Below, one piece after another: positions 8,417 to 17,587 of a stretch of DNA of 64,000 bases. The notes below the pieces were generated by a model that worked only from the letters and a program-made list of their open reading frames with translations, did no database searches and was not told where the DNA came from. The position numbers and the translations under genes are program-made. Each line of letters starts with the position of its first letter. Within the stretch, counting starts at the first letter, position 1. The stretch spans positions 5,325 to 69,324 of the forward strand of contig CAYSSK010000006.1 of assembly GCA_964433645.1 (NCBI GenBank), read 5' to 3'. The DNA is from Desulfofustis sp964433645 (GTDB lineage Bacteria; Desulfobacterota; Desulfobulbia; Desulfobulbales; Desulfocapsaceae).

Positions 8417-8914
8417 TCAATCAATGATCTGTTCCAGGTCACGCACCAATACCGTCCGAGGAACATAACCGGTATATTTTTTTACCACGGTGCCGTGCCG
8501 GTTGACCAGAAAAGAGGTCGGCACGCCATAGACGCCGCCGAAGCTGACCGTCAACGAATCGGTCGCCATCATCACCGGATAGTTGATTTGGCGTTTGGCA
8601 ACCAGGTTGCGAACCACCCGTTTTTCCTTATCCACCGATAACCCGATAACCGAGAAACCGCTCCGGGAATAGGTGTTCTGCAAATCGATCAGAGTTGGTA
8701 TCTCCTGGATACAGGGAGGGCACCAACTGGCGAAAAAGGTTATCAGCAAGGACTTTCCGGCAAAAATCGTGCTGTCGATCTTTTTGCCGCTTGCCACTTC
8801 CTCCAGTTTAAAGGCCGGCATCTTTGTCGCCGCCGCGACCGGCATTACCGCGGATAAGCCGGCACCCAGGAGCCAGAGTGAAATGACAGCTGCATAAAAG
8901 ATCGGTTTATACAT
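8417..8914 (-). CDS. TlpA/ResA-like thiol-disulfide oxidoreductase
   Basis: A 165-residue periplasmic thioredoxin-fold protein. An N-terminal hydrophobic segment (about 5-27) acts as signal or anchor. The redox site is WCPPC (Cys 65 and 68), and the cis-proline loop is GVPTSF. The family reduces disulfides, often apocytochrome c CXXCH sites, or delivers reductant from CcdA/DsbD-type membrane proteins. A CcdA-like protein exists elsewhere in the window (31205-31972) but is not linked. Start at 8914 has AAGGGGA upstream. It is divergent from the surA operon. Confidence 0.9.
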   Translation of the reverse strand: MYKPIFYAAVISLWLLGAGLSAVMPVAAATKMPAFKLEEVASGKKIDSTIFAGKSLLITFFASWCPPCIQEIPTLIDLQNTYSRSGFSVIGLSVDKEKRVVRNLVAKRQINYPVMMATDSLTVSFGGVYGVPTSFLVNRHGTVVKKYTGYVPRTVLVRDLEQIID

Positions 8915-9025
8915 GGTAAAATCCCCTTATCTTAGGTATCATTGCGCCAGTGATGGCTCTTTTAAAGCCTCTTCTTAACTGTAATGCATCGACGACCGAC
9001 CGTAAATAAGGTTTTGGTAAACTAC

Positions 9026-9055
9026 TTGAACAAGCCCCCCGGCTTCTGCTATTAT
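9026..9055 (+). promoter_or_regulatory. Promoter of the surA-rodZ-like-recO operon
   Basis: TTGAAC, an 18-nt spacer ending TGC, then TATTAT; the TGn makes this an extended -10. It leaves a leader of about 105 nt before the ATG at 9168. Confidence 0.5.
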
Positions 9056-9167
9056 CGAGTCTTTTCTCCCCGGGCCTTGGGCTGTGTATTGACCGTCGCT
9101 CCACGGCAGCACCGCTGATTCACGGTCCCTGTTTCATTAACCCACACGACCTGTCGCGGGATATACC

Positions 9168-10181
9168 ATGAGATTGTTCGCCGACATATCACCATCACTC
9201 GTTATCGCCTGCTGCCTCATTTTGCTCGGCACCACCGCTGACGATTGCGCATCGGAAATAATCGATAAGGTTGTCGCGCAGGTGAATAACGATGTCATCA
9301 CCCAGTCGGAGCTCGAGGAAGAAGGGGAGCCGCTTTTCGAGAAAGTCCGGCGAGAGGCCCCTGCCGACGAACGGTCGGAAGCCCTCGAAATCGTCCGGGA
9401 CCAGGTACTCAACGCTCTTATCGACCGCACACTGATCGCCCAGGAAGCAGTCAAACACGGTGTTGCCGTGAGCGAACAGGAAGTGGCTGAAGCATTCAAC
9501 CGAGTCCGTGCCGCCAATGGCTTCAGCCGGGAAGAATTTCTCGGACAACTGGAGCAAAGCGGTATCGACGAACAGACCTATCGCCGGAATCTGAAGAGCC
9601 AGCTCCTGCAGAACAAACTACTGATGCAGAATGTCCAGTCGAAGATTCTTATCACCGACGAGATGGTTCTCGATTATTATACCGAGCAGTACACCAAAAA
9701 CGTTGACGAAGGCAGCTACTACCTGTTGCAGATCGGGATCAGTTGGAACGAACCTGAAGCGGGCCAGCAATCAACGGCGACGCTGTATCAGGCCAAGCTT
9801 GACGCCCGACAACGGGCTGAACGCATCCACAAGCTGGCATTGGCCGGACAAGATTTCCGTGACCTGGCGCGTCGCTTCTCCGACCTGCCTTCGGCCGAAG
9901 AAGGGGGCGATATCGGTATATTTGCCGAGGATGAGATGGCCGACTACATGAAAACGGCAGTAACCGATCTTAAGCCCGGGGAAATCAGCGCTATCGTTGA
10001 GAGCCCATTTGGTTATCAGTTTTTTCAACTACTTTCCGGCGGCAGTGGCGGCATCGTCAGTAAAGCTCCTTACGAAACGGTAAAAGAGCAGATCAGAGAA
10101 CAGCTCTATCGCGAGACGATGCAGAAAGAATATGAAGCCTGGCTGAAACAGCTCAGGGAAGCGGCCTATATCCGGAAATAA
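9168..10181 (+). CDS. SurA-like periplasmic peptidyl-prolyl isomerase
   Basis: A 337-residue periplasmic chaperone. A signal peptide (about 1-28) leads into the SurA N-terminal domain (VDKVVAQVNNDVITQSELEEE-type motif, here from about residue 30). One parvulin-type rotamase domain follows (about 170-275, with FRDLARRFSDLPSAEEGGDIG and GYQFFQLL). A C-terminal helix completes the chaperone core. E. coli SurA has two rotamase domains; this shorter form has one, common in delta-type bacteria. Likely job: carrying outer-membrane proteins across the periplasm. It is the first gene of an operon with a RodZ-like protein and recO. Confidence 0.88.
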   Translation: MRLFADISPSLVIACCLILLGTTADDCASEIIDKVVAQVNNDVITQSELEEEGEPLFEKVRREAPADERSEALEIVRDQVLNALIDRTLIAQEAVKHGVAVSEQEVAEAFNRVRAANGFSREEFLGQLEQSGIDEQTYRRNLKSQLLQNKLLMQNVQSKILITDEMVLDYYTEQYTKNVDEGSYYLLQIGISWNEPEAGQQSTATLYQAKLDARQRAERIHKLALAGQDFRDLARRFSDLPSAEEGGDIGIFAEDEMADYMKTAVTDLKPGEISAIVESPFGYQFFQLLSGGSGGIVSKAPYETVKEQIREQLYRETMQKEYEAWLKQLREAAYIRK

Positions 10182-10242
10182 CGGCAGCGACCCGAGCGAT
10201 GTCGCGCCCGCACGCCGACACCAAAGGAACAGGAACCACGTC

Positions 10243-11103
10243 ATGGAAAACCGCATCGATAACAACGACCGGGAAAGCGTCGGGGCACTGTTCAGAAGAA
10301 TACGCCTGGAGCGGTCTCTGGAAATTGGTGATGTCGCCGCAGAAACCCGGATTACGCCGGAGATCATCAGGGCCATCGAGGCCGATGATTTCGCAAGGCT
10401 GCCGGCCCTGGCCTTTGCCCGCGGCTTTTACGGACTCTATGCATCAATGCTCGGCCTGGACCAGGAAGAAATTATCCAGCGTTTCAGTGACGAATACAAT
10501 CAAACCGATACCGTGACTATACGTGGTGGCCTGACGAAACCGCGCTGGCAGCAACGACATGTCGGCAGCATGGCCTCACCGCCCTCCTTCTCTTTCGGCA
10601 CCATTTTCGGTATTGGCGTGCTGATCGTACTGCTCCTTGCCGCCGGTATCAGCTGGTATGCCGGCTACAATCCAGCCAGCCAGGCAAGCAAGTGGCTCCG
10701 GGGGTTTCAACAACCGCCGGCCGAACAGAGCGCTCCTGTCGGCCAGGACGCCACGGATCAAACGGTACCGGATGAACGTGCAGGGCTCGATGAGCCACCT
10801 ACCATACCGCACGAGCCGTCGGTACCACCGGCGACCACGCCGCTGGCGGAAGGCTACCGCTACCTGCTGGTAGCCGAATTCCAGGAAGACACCACGATTT
10901 CCGTCACCATAGACGACCAGTCACCGGAGACCGTTTCCCTGTCCCGGGGAACTATCAGAACCTGGCAGGCCCGGGAATCAATCGGTCTGGAACTACCAGC
11001 AGGCGCCGCGGTACGACTCTTTCTCAATGGCATTTCTCTGCCGCTTCCACCGGCAACGGATGAAACGATCTCACTGACCGTTCCGGAGTATCTGCTCGAC
11101 TGA
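10243..11103 (+). CDS. RodZ-like HTH membrane protein
   Basis: A 286-residue protein with the RodZ layout. A cytoplasmic Xre-type helix-turn-helix domain (about 12-80, with VGALFRRIRLERSLEIGDVA and ARGFYGLYASMLGLD) comes first. A single membrane segment (about 113-135) follows, then a Pro-rich linker and a C-terminal periplasmic beta domain (DUF4115-like, about 205-286). RodZ links MreB to the cell-wall elongation machinery. No mre genes are in this window. The ATG at 10243 has AGGAAC upstream. It sits 3 bp before recO and is probably cotranscribed. Confidence 0.82.
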   Translation: MENRIDNNDRESVGALFRRIRLERSLEIGDVAAETRITPEIIRAIEADDFARLPALAFARGFYGLYASMLGLDQEEIIQRFSDEYNQTDTVTIRGGLTKPRWQQRHVGSMASPPSFSFGTIFGIGVLIVLLLAAGISWYAGYNPASQASKWLRGFQQPPAEQSAPVGQDATDQTVPDERAGLDEPPTIPHEPSVPPATTPLAEGYRYLLVAEFQEDTTISVTIDDQSPETVSLSRGTIRTWQARESIGLELPAGAAVRLFLNGISLPLPPATDETISLTVPEYLLD

Positions 11104-11106
11104 CCG

Positions 11107-11865
11107 ATGCCGACGCTGTGCTCCGCTGTGCCGGCGGTCGTGCTCGATTGTCTCGACCACGGCGAATCTGACAAGATCGTCACTTTTTTCTGCCGTGATA
11201 TCGGCAAGCTCTCGGCAATCGCCAAAGGCGCTCATCGCAGCAAAAAACGCTTCGTCAACAAGCTTGAACTATTCTCCTTTCTGCACATCACCTGTTCTCA
11301 ATCGGCACCGGACCGGCTCGCGGTCCTCACCGATGCTGATCTGATCAACGGCTTTATCGGTCTGAGGCAAACCTTTACCGCCTATCAGGCGGCCTCGATC
11401 GTCAGAGAATGTATCCTGCTGGCCAGTAGCGAAAAACAGCGGGACGACCAGTTGTTTTTGCTCCTGCTCTGGACACTCAATGCACTCAACAGCAGGGACG
11501 GGCAGAAAACGATCATCGCCCTGTTCCTGATCAAGCTGTTTGACTGTATCGGCTATCGTCCTGATTTTTCGGTCTGCCAGCGGTGCGGCACACCGTGGCA
11601 GGCAGGACAGCCGGGATTGTTCCGCCCGCAGACCGGCGGCTTGATCTGCCCCGCCTGCCTGGCCGGTGAAGAGGCTGCCGGCACGCGGTTGTCGGCAGGT
11701 ACCATCCAGACCATCGCCATGGTCCAGCGGCAACAACCGACCCGACTCAACCGCTGTAAAATCGGCCGGGCCGTCCTCGCCGAAACCCTTGCCTGCATGT
11801 ACCAGTACGGCAGGCACCTCTTCCAGCGGGAACTCACCTCCTGGAAATGGCTGCCGCCGGACTGA
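11107..11865 (+). CDS. recO: DNA repair protein RecO
   Basis: A 252-residue recombination mediator that loads RecA onto SSB-coated DNA in the RecFOR pathway. The N-terminal OB fold is recognisable (AVVLDCLDHGESDKIVTFF, then LSAIAKGAHRSKKR). A helical domain and a zinc site follow, formed by two CxxC pairs (CQRCGTPW and CPACL). Only 3 bp separate it from the RodZ-like gene. It ends 15 bp from the convergent birA gene. Confidence 0.92.
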   Translation: MPTLCSAVPAVVLDCLDHGESDKIVTFFCRDIGKLSAIAKGAHRSKKRFVNKLELFSFLHITCSQSAPDRLAVLTDADLINGFIGLRQTFTAYQAASIVRECILLASSEKQRDDQLFLLLLWTLNALNSRDGQKTIIALFLIKLFDCIGYRPDFSVCQRCGTPWQAGQPGLFRPQTGGLICPACLAGEEAAGTRLSAGTIQTIAMVQRQQPTRLNRCKIGRAVLAETLACMYQYGRHLFQRELTSWKWLPPD

Positions 11866-11880
11866 TCCGGGCCAGAGCGT

Positions 11881-12861
11881 TCATGACAGGTAACGGATCT
11901 CGCCACTGTGTTCAACGATCCGACTGCCATCCGTCAAGGAAAGACAGAGGCCTCCGTCTTCGTTAACGCCGGTAGTCACCGCTCGGTATTGCGGCCGACT
12001 CAGTACATCGAAACCATAGACCACCCTCCGTCCGATCGAATCGCTCAGCTCGCGCCAGCGAACAAGCAACGGATGGTCGGCGCCGGCATCGATCCGCCCC
12101 CGCAGAGCCTGGTCTTCGTAATAATGAAGAAGCCCGACATTGAAAGTCAAAGCGGCCAGGAACCGGCAAGCGAATTCACCGAGATCGACACATCCGCTCC
12201 CGGCCAGGCTGAGGGAGGTGGCATCGTTGCGCAATTCGTCGGGAAAGGATTCATTGTTGACATTGATACCGAAACCGATCAGACAATACTCCTCCCCGGA
12301 TCTCTCGCCGAGAAAGCTCTCGCAGAGAAACCCGCCGATTTTGCGGCCACCGATCAGTACATCGTTGACCCAGCGGATGGTCGCTTCCGGGCAATACCCT
12401 CGCACCGCTTCACAGCAGGCAACTCCGACCGCCATGGGCAGCAGCCGAAACGAACGGGGCAGAAGGGTATTGACAACGACCAGCGCCCCCCACAGGCCAC
12501 CCGGCGGGGCGTGCCAGCTCCGGACAAAACGTCCGCGGGAACCGGTCAGCGATCCGGCGACAATGGTCGTTCCCGAAATCACCGACCTGCCTGCTTGCTC
12601 CAGCACCGCGATATGCTCACGAGCCCGTTGCATGGCCCTTTCCAGGCGCTCGTGCTGTTCAATGACACTGCCGACAAAAGCCCCGTAACGCATGATCTCG
12701 CCGGCTTCCCGGCCCAAGGGCCCGATGCGGCGCGCCGGCAGTTCAACATCCCGGCAGTAGGAAAGAAGACGGGCGGCAGTCAGGCCGTTGGTTGACATCA
12801 TACCCTGCCGGCGCCACCACTGATCGGCGGGGGCAAGCGAAACAGTACCTGCCGGGAACAC
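11881..12861 (-). CDS. birA: Biotin-protein ligase BirA
   Basis: A ligase that activates biotin as biotinyl-AMP and transfers it to a carrier lysine. Family signatures: a divergent substitute for the usual biotin-loop (RGRFVRSWHAPPGGLWGAL), the active-site block RWVNDVLIGGRKIGG, then LIGFGINVNN and the C-terminal SH3-like domain. The N-terminus lacks an obvious HTH DNA-binding domain, so it is probably not a repressor. The start is uncertain: GTG at 12861 follows the upstream gene by 7 bp, while ATG at 12801 or 12798 would give about 306 residues. It lies directly after a tandem biotinyl-domain protein, its probable substrate. Confidence 0.85.
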   Translation of the reverse strand: MFPAGTVSLAPADQWWRRQGMMSTNGLTAARLLSYCRDVELPARRIGPLGREAGEIMRYGAFVGSVIEQHERLERAMQRAREHIAVLEQAGRSVISGTTIVAGSLTGSRGRFVRSWHAPPGGLWGALVVVNTLLPRSFRLLPMAVGVACCEAVRGYCPEATIRWVNDVLIGGRKIGGFLCESFLGERSGEEYCLIGFGINVNNESFPDELRNDATSLSLAGSGCVDLGEFACRFLAALTFNVGLLHYYEDQALRGRIDAGADHPLLVRWRELSDSIGRRVVYGFDVLSRPQYRAVTTGVNEDGGLCLSLTDGSRIVEHSGEIRYLS

Positions 12862-12868
12862 CGGGCCA

Positions 12869-13522
12869 TCAGATATTGTCCCACTCCGCCTTGACCCGGG
12901 TGATCACTTTCTGGATAAGCGGCACTTTGTCGGCGCCGCACACGCCGATCAACGGTTCGCCCTGATCGACCGAAACCCCGGGCTCGAAATAGACCGAATG
13001 GACAACCCCTTCCTCTCCGGCGTAATAAACAGGCGTGTCCCGTTTCATGAGCGACATGGTCAGAATCTCTTCACCGGGCTTGATGGTAACCGAACGCGCC
13101 CCCTTTTTATCGATCCGGGACTGGACGTCCAGCGCGAAAAAATATTTGGCCGTTTCCGGCGCTCTGAACAGATAGAGCACCTCTTTCAGAATTTTTTCGA
13201 TGATATCCTTTTTTTTCAGCGGATAACGGATAGTCATCAATGCCTCGCCGGCCTCAACGAAACAACCATCGAGATCCGCTTTAAGTTCCGAAACGATGCC
13301 CGAGATCGGAGAGCAAAGCGGCTTGCGGTTGTTTTCCCGGGTGATCTCGAGCAGCATCGTGCCCGGGATATGCAGCCATTCTCCGCTCGGCGCATCGACG
13401 GCCTGCCCCTTATCGACCTGATAGTTGATCACCCCGGTATGCGGTGCCCGCACTTGAATATAGTTGTACGGATCGGAGCGGTACTTGGCGAGTATTTCAT
13501 CAAAATCAATTTCGTTTGACAT
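12869..13522 (-). CDS. Tandem biotinyl/lipoyl-domain protein
   Basis: A 217-residue protein with two barrel-sandwich-like biotinyl folds. The first (about 22-100, VRAPHTGVINY ... SPISGIVSEL ... AGEALMTIRY) has no lysine where biotin would attach. The second (about 145-195) has MSLMKRD, which lines up with the EAMKME biotinylation hairpin, with Lys160 at the modified position, followed by GEEGVVHSVYFEPG. A charged helical spacer joins them. Placement next to birA supports biotinylation, but no carboxylase subunits are nearby, so the carboxylase it serves is not identified. Confidence 0.7.
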   Translation of the reverse strand: MSNEIDFDEILAKYRSDPYNYIQVRAPHTGVINYQVDKGQAVDAPSGEWLHIPGTMLLEITRENNRKPLCSPISGIVSELKADLDGCFVEAGEALMTIRYPLKKKDIIEKILKEVLYLFRAPETAKYFFALDVQSRIDKKGARSVTIKPGEEILTMSLMKRDTPVYYAGEEGVVHSVYFEPGVSVDQGEPLIGVCGADKVPLIQKVITRVKAEWDNI

Positions 13523-13582
13523 AAGCTGTCCAGCGTTCTTTGCAGGATCTTCCTGAGCCCTGAGAAGCGTAGAAGGACCCGG

Positions 13583-14101
13583 TTAATGGTGGGGCTGGTG
13601 GGTATCGTGAACGACGAGCGGCCGAGCCGGACCACGCGCATCGACAATCCGGCAGGTCACGGCCGCAGGATCCACCAGATGAGAAACATAGCGCTGCCGT
13701 TCAAGGATAAAGCTCTCTTGGCTGCCGGCCGGCACCGTGTCGTAGATCTCCCAGCGGTCGACACCTCGCCTCTTTCCGGATCGATCGAAAAGTTCGCAGG
13801 CAATGACCGGGTCACGCAGCTGACGATCACCGTTGTTTGCCAACGTGAAAACGGCGTGCACCCGGTTGCCGACCTGATGCAGGTCGAAACGATAATCGAC
13901 GAGTTCGAGATGCCTGCCGATTGTCGCGACGCGCGGTTCCGGCATGACGCTCTGCTCGAGCAAGCCGACACTATCCGGCGCCTCGGCGACACGCTTTATC
14001 CCGTAACCGATAAGCAGCACGATCAGCAGGCACAGCACGACATTGGCCCATTGTTTCAGGCGATTTTCAGACAGGCGTGAAGAGGTATCGGGTGTTTCCA
14101 T
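13583..14101 (-). CDS. Membrane-anchored FxLYD-like protein
   Basis: A 172-residue protein with one N-terminal membrane anchor (about 20-40, VVLCLLIVLLIGYGI) and a periplasmic beta-rich domain. The stretch AVFTLANNGDRQL ... ELFDRSGK ... VPAGSQESF follows the pattern of FxLYD/Ig-like domains (hydrophobic strand, N-N-G turn, E-x-x-D-x-x-G, P-x-G-S). Function unknown. Start at 14101 is preferred because AAGGGGG lies five bases upstream; a GTG one codon earlier is possible. It sits 60 bp upstream of the biotinyl-domain gene on the same strand. Confidence 0.65.
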   Translation of the reverse strand: METPDTSSRLSENRLKQWANVVLCLLIVLLIGYGIKRVAEAPDSVGLLEQSVMPEPRVATIGRHLELVDYRFDLHQVGNRVHAVFTLANNGDRQLRDPVIACELFDRSGKRRGVDRWEIYDTVPAGSQESFILERQRYVSHLVDPAAVTCRIVDARGPARPLVVHDTHQPHH

Positions 14102-14192
14102 CACATCCCCCTTGGCAGAAGATTTGACAACCGGACAGCCGCCGGCGGGCCGTCAGAGCTCAGGCGTCGTCGACCGAAGCTGACACCATCCG

Positions 14193-14222
14193 TTGTCGCA
14201 ATCCCGTCAGCGTAGCTATATA
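14193..14222 (+). promoter_or_regulatory. Possible promoter of the ydbH operon
   Basis: TTGTCG, an 18-nt spacer, TATATA, about 195 nt before the ydbH ATG. The interval 14102-14419 between two divergent genes contains no convincing ORF, so it must hold promoters for both directions; only this one could be read. Confidence 0.35.
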
Positions 14223-14419
14223 CTTTCATATCTACCCGATGGCAACCCCATTTTCCAGCACTTCCGGGCTGCCGGGAGCACTGCGGCAGCGATTGCCGGC
14301 GCCGCATTTTATCTAGGCATTTACCGCAGATTCATTTACGCTGGGGGTGGAATCATTGATGCCGCCAGTCATCATCGACTCCTTTGTGCTCCCACAACCA
14401 ACCCATCACGGAAAAAGCC

Positions 14420-16975
14420 ATGACAAAACTACTTCGCCGACTGGCCGCCGGTCTGGTTCTTGCCGCGGTCGCCGTCGCCCTGCTCTTTCTGTTGGCTCCC
14501 TTCGTGCTGAATACCTGGCTGCTGCCCGTTCTTCTCTCTGAGCTGCCGAAAAACGATCAGGTGCTGAGCATCGACCGGCTCACCCCCTTTTCTGCGAGCG
14601 GCTCCCTGCATCTGGGTGAGTCAGACCAACCGGGTTTAGCCGTTCCCCGTTTGGCGCTGCGGTTTTCGCCGCTGGAATTGCTCAGAAAACAGGTCCGCGC
14701 CCTGACTATCGACCACGCCGCCCTGCACCTCCAGCGACGCGGTGATCGCATCATCATCTCCGGGTTATCCCCGAAGGCCCCCCCGGAAAACCGAAGCGCC
14801 GCCGCCCCGCTCGCCTTGCCGTTTATCGTCGATCGTCTGATTCTCAAACAGTGCAGCCTGATCCTGCATGAGGCCGGACACCCGCCGCTGCGCCTGAGCA
14901 TCTCGGCCGATCTCTCCGTTTCCTCGACGCGCGGCAGCAGTGGCGCCTACCGTCTCGAGTCGGTGGCCGGGTCCTTTTTTCTTGCCGACCTGCTGGCAGC
15001 CCGCGGCACCCTTGATCTCAGCGCCATCGACGACGGTTATCGACTGTCGCTGAACCTGGCAGGCTCCGAGACCAACGTGCCCTCCCACTTCATTCCGCCG
15101 CTATTGCAAGGATTACGGCTCGGTTCCTTTACCGCTGCGCTCTCCCTGTCGCTCGCCGACAATCTGGTCGCACCGACCGCCCTCGACCTGCAGGCCACCT
15201 TCGACGAGCCGGCCCTGACTCTCGGCCCCCTGAGCCTGACGGGAGCGGAAGAGTCCGGCACGATCCGGCTGAGTGTGAATGGCCCGCCGTCCGCTGTGCG
15301 CTATGAACTCTCTCCGCTGCTCCTCTCCACCCCGGAGCTCAGGCTGCAGGCCGAACCCCGCGGCTCCCTGACCGCCGGTCGGGACGGCTTGCTGTTTACC
15401 GGTGAGGCCGACATACTGGCAACACGGGCCGCCGAGAAGCTGCCCCTGGCCCTGTCCTGGCAGGGCGAAAAGCAACAAAACGGCACCTGGCACCTGAACA
15501 TCGACGGCCGGGCCGGCAGTCAAGCGCCGCTGACGATCTTCGGCTCGGCAGCGGCCGTCGCCGTGCCGGCGGTGACCCTGCACGCCGAACTGACGGGCCG
15601 CCCTCGACAGCTGGCCGCCCGTATCGACGTGGAACTGCCGCGGGTCGACCTGCTTCATGGTACCGGCGAAACGAGGCTCACCGGGACTACAGCCCGGCTG
15701 CAACTCGAGCATCGTGACGGCATGACCGGTGGAGACCTGCACGGCGCCGTTAACCAGGCATTGCTGTCCGATCAAGATATGCATTTCGACGGTGTCGAGT
15801 TGTCGCTGCCGTTTATGCTGCCTTCACCGGGGGCGGCCGGTGACGAGGCGGGCGGTGCCGGCTCTTTTGTCATCACTTCCGTCGGCAGATCGGGCACGCC
15901 GCTGGGAACCTTTGCCGCGACGATCCGTCAGCGCCGCGAGCACATTGATCTTGACGGCACCCTGCAAGCCGCCTTTGAGCCCCACCCCGAATTGCACGTG
16001 TCCGGTTCGGTCCGGCCGGCCGCCGGGCAATTCGAGATATCCTGGCAGCTGCCTGCGACGAGCATTGACTCCTCGCTGCTGCCGGTCATCTCCGGAATCC
16101 CCGAGCAGCTCGGTTTTACCGGCACCCTGTCGGCGGACGGCTCCCTGCACCGGCGCGCCGGCCGCCTGGACGGCTCGCTGGCGGTTGCCCTGCACGACGG
16201 GACCATCACGCACGACGAGCCCCACCTGAATGTCACCGCCCTCGACTGTTCATTGACACTGCCGCGCCTGCCGGAGCTCAGATCATCGCCAAGTCAGCAC
16301 TGCACCGCCGCCCGGATCGATATCGGCACCCTGCAGTTCGCCGCGACCGACATCACCTATCGCCTGGAAGATCCGCGCACCGTTTTTATCGAGAAAAGCC
16401 GGCTCAGCTGGTGCCGGGGAACATTGGAGTCGGGCAGTATCCGGCTTTCGACAATCGACCCGGAAATCGACACCGTGCTCTATTCGAGCCGCATCAATTT
16501 CGCCGACCTGCTCAACCAGTTCGGTTTCGACCAGACCGAGGGCGACGGGGCGCTCAACGGCAAACTGCCGCTGAAGTGGTCGGGCGGTCAACTCGTTATC
16601 GATGACGGTTTTCTGTTTTCGACCCCCGGAGCAGGTGGTATAGTGCGCTTTACCAATACCGACCTGCTCCGTCAGGGAATCGGCGACGTGCAGCAGGCCG
16701 GTTCCCTCGGCTACTCGCTGAAAGCCCTCGAGGATTTCGCCTACAACTGGTCGAGGCTGTCGTTCAACAGCTCCGGAGACGAGTTGCTGATGACCATGGA
16801 ACTCGACGGCCGGCCGCGCACGCCGCTGCCCTATGCGTTCAAAGACGGGATGCTGGTCGAAGCGGAGCAGGGCAACCTGGACTATCCGATCAGACTGGAT
16901 GTCAACCTGCGTCTGCCGCTGGCCGAGTTGCTGCGGATCGGCTACGACGTCAAATCGATCATGGGAAACAATTGA
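14420..16975 (+). CDS. ydbH: AsmA-like intermembrane phospholipid transport protein YdbH
   Basis: An 851-residue envelope protein with one N-terminal membrane anchor (about 8-32) and a long beta-rich periplasmic region. The C-terminal part (YSSRINFADLLNQFGF ... PYAFKDGMLVEAEQGNLDY) matches the DctA-YdbH domain of AsmA-like bridge proteins. With TamB and YhdP, E. coli YdbH moves phospholipids from inner to outer membrane through a hydrophobic groove. The ATG at 14420 (GGAAAA upstream) is preferred over a TTG at 14384. It overlaps nearly end-to-end with ynbE and ydbL genes, the classical gene trio. Confidence 0.85.
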   Translation: MTKLLRRLAAGLVLAAVAVALLFLLAPFVLNTWLLPVLLSELPKNDQVLSIDRLTPFSASGSLHLGESDQPGLAVPRLALRFSPLELLRKQVRALTIDHAALHLQRRGDRIIISGLSPKAPPENRSAAAPLALPFIVDRLILKQCSLILHEAGHPPLRLSISADLSVSSTRGSSGAYRLESVAGSFFLADLLAARGTLDLSAIDDGYRLSLNLAGSETNVPSHFIPPLLQGLRLGSFTAALSLSLADNLVAPTALDLQATFDEPALTLGPLSLTGAEESGTIRLSVNGPPSAVRYELSPLLLSTPELRLQAEPRGSLTAGRDGLLFTGEADILATRAAEKLPLALSWQGEKQQNGTWHLNIDGRAGSQAPLTIFGSAAAVAVPAVTLHAELTGRPRQLAARIDVELPRVDLLHGTGETRLTGTTARLQLEHRDGMTGGDLHGAVNQALLSDQDMHFDGVELSLPFMLPSPGAAGDEAGGAGSFVITSVGRSGTPLGTFAATIRQRREHIDLDGTLQAAFEPHPELHVSGSVRPAAGQFEISWQLPATSIDSSLLPVISGIPEQLGFTGTLSADGSLHRRAGRLDGSLAVALHDGTITHDEPHLNVTALDCSLTLPRLPELRSSPSQHCTAARIDIGTLQFAATDITYRLEDPRTVFIEKSRLSWCRGTLESGSIRLSTIDPEIDTVLYSSRINFADLLNQFGFDQTEGDGALNGKLPLKWSGGQLVIDDGFLFSTPGAGGIVRFTNTDLLRQGIGDVQQAGSLGYSLKALEDFAYNWSRLSFNSSGDELLMTMELDGRPRTPLPYAFKDGMLVEAEQGNLDYPIRLDVNLRLPLAELLRIGYDVKSIMGNN

Positions 16976-16976
16976 G

Positions 16977-17180
16977 ATGAAGTACCGTTACGTTTGCCTG
17001 CTGCTGACTGGGGCGGCCCTGTCCGGGCTGCTGTTGTCGTGCACCAGACACGAGGTCGAAGTCAAGCCCTTGGAAATCAAACCGATTCACATCACCATCG
17101 ACGTCAATGTCAAAGTTGACCGGGCCCTCGACGATTTCTTCAGTGATATCGACGAAGCGGCCGAGGACGTCAAGCAATAA
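16977..17180 (+). CDS. ynbE: YnbE-like outer-membrane lipoprotein
   Basis: A 67-residue lipoprotein. The signal peptide ends in a lipobox (LLSC, lipidated Cys about 22). The mature part holds two short beta stretches (VEVKPLEIKPIHITIDVNVKV) and an acidic helix. YnbE caps the outer-membrane end of the YdbH bridge in E. coli by beta-strand addition. The ATG begins two bases after the ydbH TGA codon starts to close, so coupling is likely. Confidence 0.85.
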   Translation: MKYRYVCLLLTGAALSGLLLSCTRHEVEVKPLEIKPIHITIDVNVKVDRALDDFFSDIDEAAEDVKQ

Positions 17181-17205
17181 TCCCATCCGCCCCCGGAGGT
17201 TCTCC

Positions 17206-17580
17206 ATGCGTTGCCAACACTGCACCGCCGTCATTTTTACGCTCCTGATCACCCTGCTCTGGTGTGCCGCACCGGCCGCATCCGCTTCGATCAAAGATCG
17301 AATGAAGGCGCGATTGCCGACGATTATCGCCCTGAAGGACCAGGGCGTGATCGGCGAAAACGGTCAGGGATACCTGGAATATCGAAGCGGCGACAAGCCA
17401 CAGCAGCAGATTGTCCAGGCGGAAAACAACGATCGCCGACTCGTCTACGCCGCAATTGCCAAGAAACAAGGGGTCGACATCGACCTCGTCGGCCAGCGGC
17501 GAGCCAAGCAACTCGCCGAAAATGGCGAGTCGGGACACTGGTTCCGCCCCGCCGACGGCAGCTGGTATCAGAAAAAATAG
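17206..17580 (+). CDS. ydbL: YdbL-like periplasmic protein (DUF1318)
   Basis: A 124-residue exported protein: signal peptide (cleavage near ASA-SI), then a helical DUF1318 domain with SIKDRMKARLPTIIALKDQG and GVIGENGQGYLEYR. In E. coli, YdbL is a periplasmic partner that helps YnbE pair correctly with YdbH. CGGAGG lies seven bases before the ATG. Third gene of the ydbH operon; cmoA starts 7 bp later. Confidence 0.85.
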   Translation: MRCQHCTAVIFTLLITLLWCAAPAASASIKDRMKARLPTIIALKDQGVIGENGQGYLEYRSGDKPQQQIVQAENNDRRLVYAAIAKKQGVDIDLVGQRRAKQLAENGESGHWFRPADGSWYQKK

Positions 17581-17587
17581 CCCCGCC

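Noticed and set aside
14101..14307. A 68-residue minus-strand frame upstream of the FxLYD-like gene
   Set aside because: No ribosome-binding site or family match, and it covers the expected promoter region.
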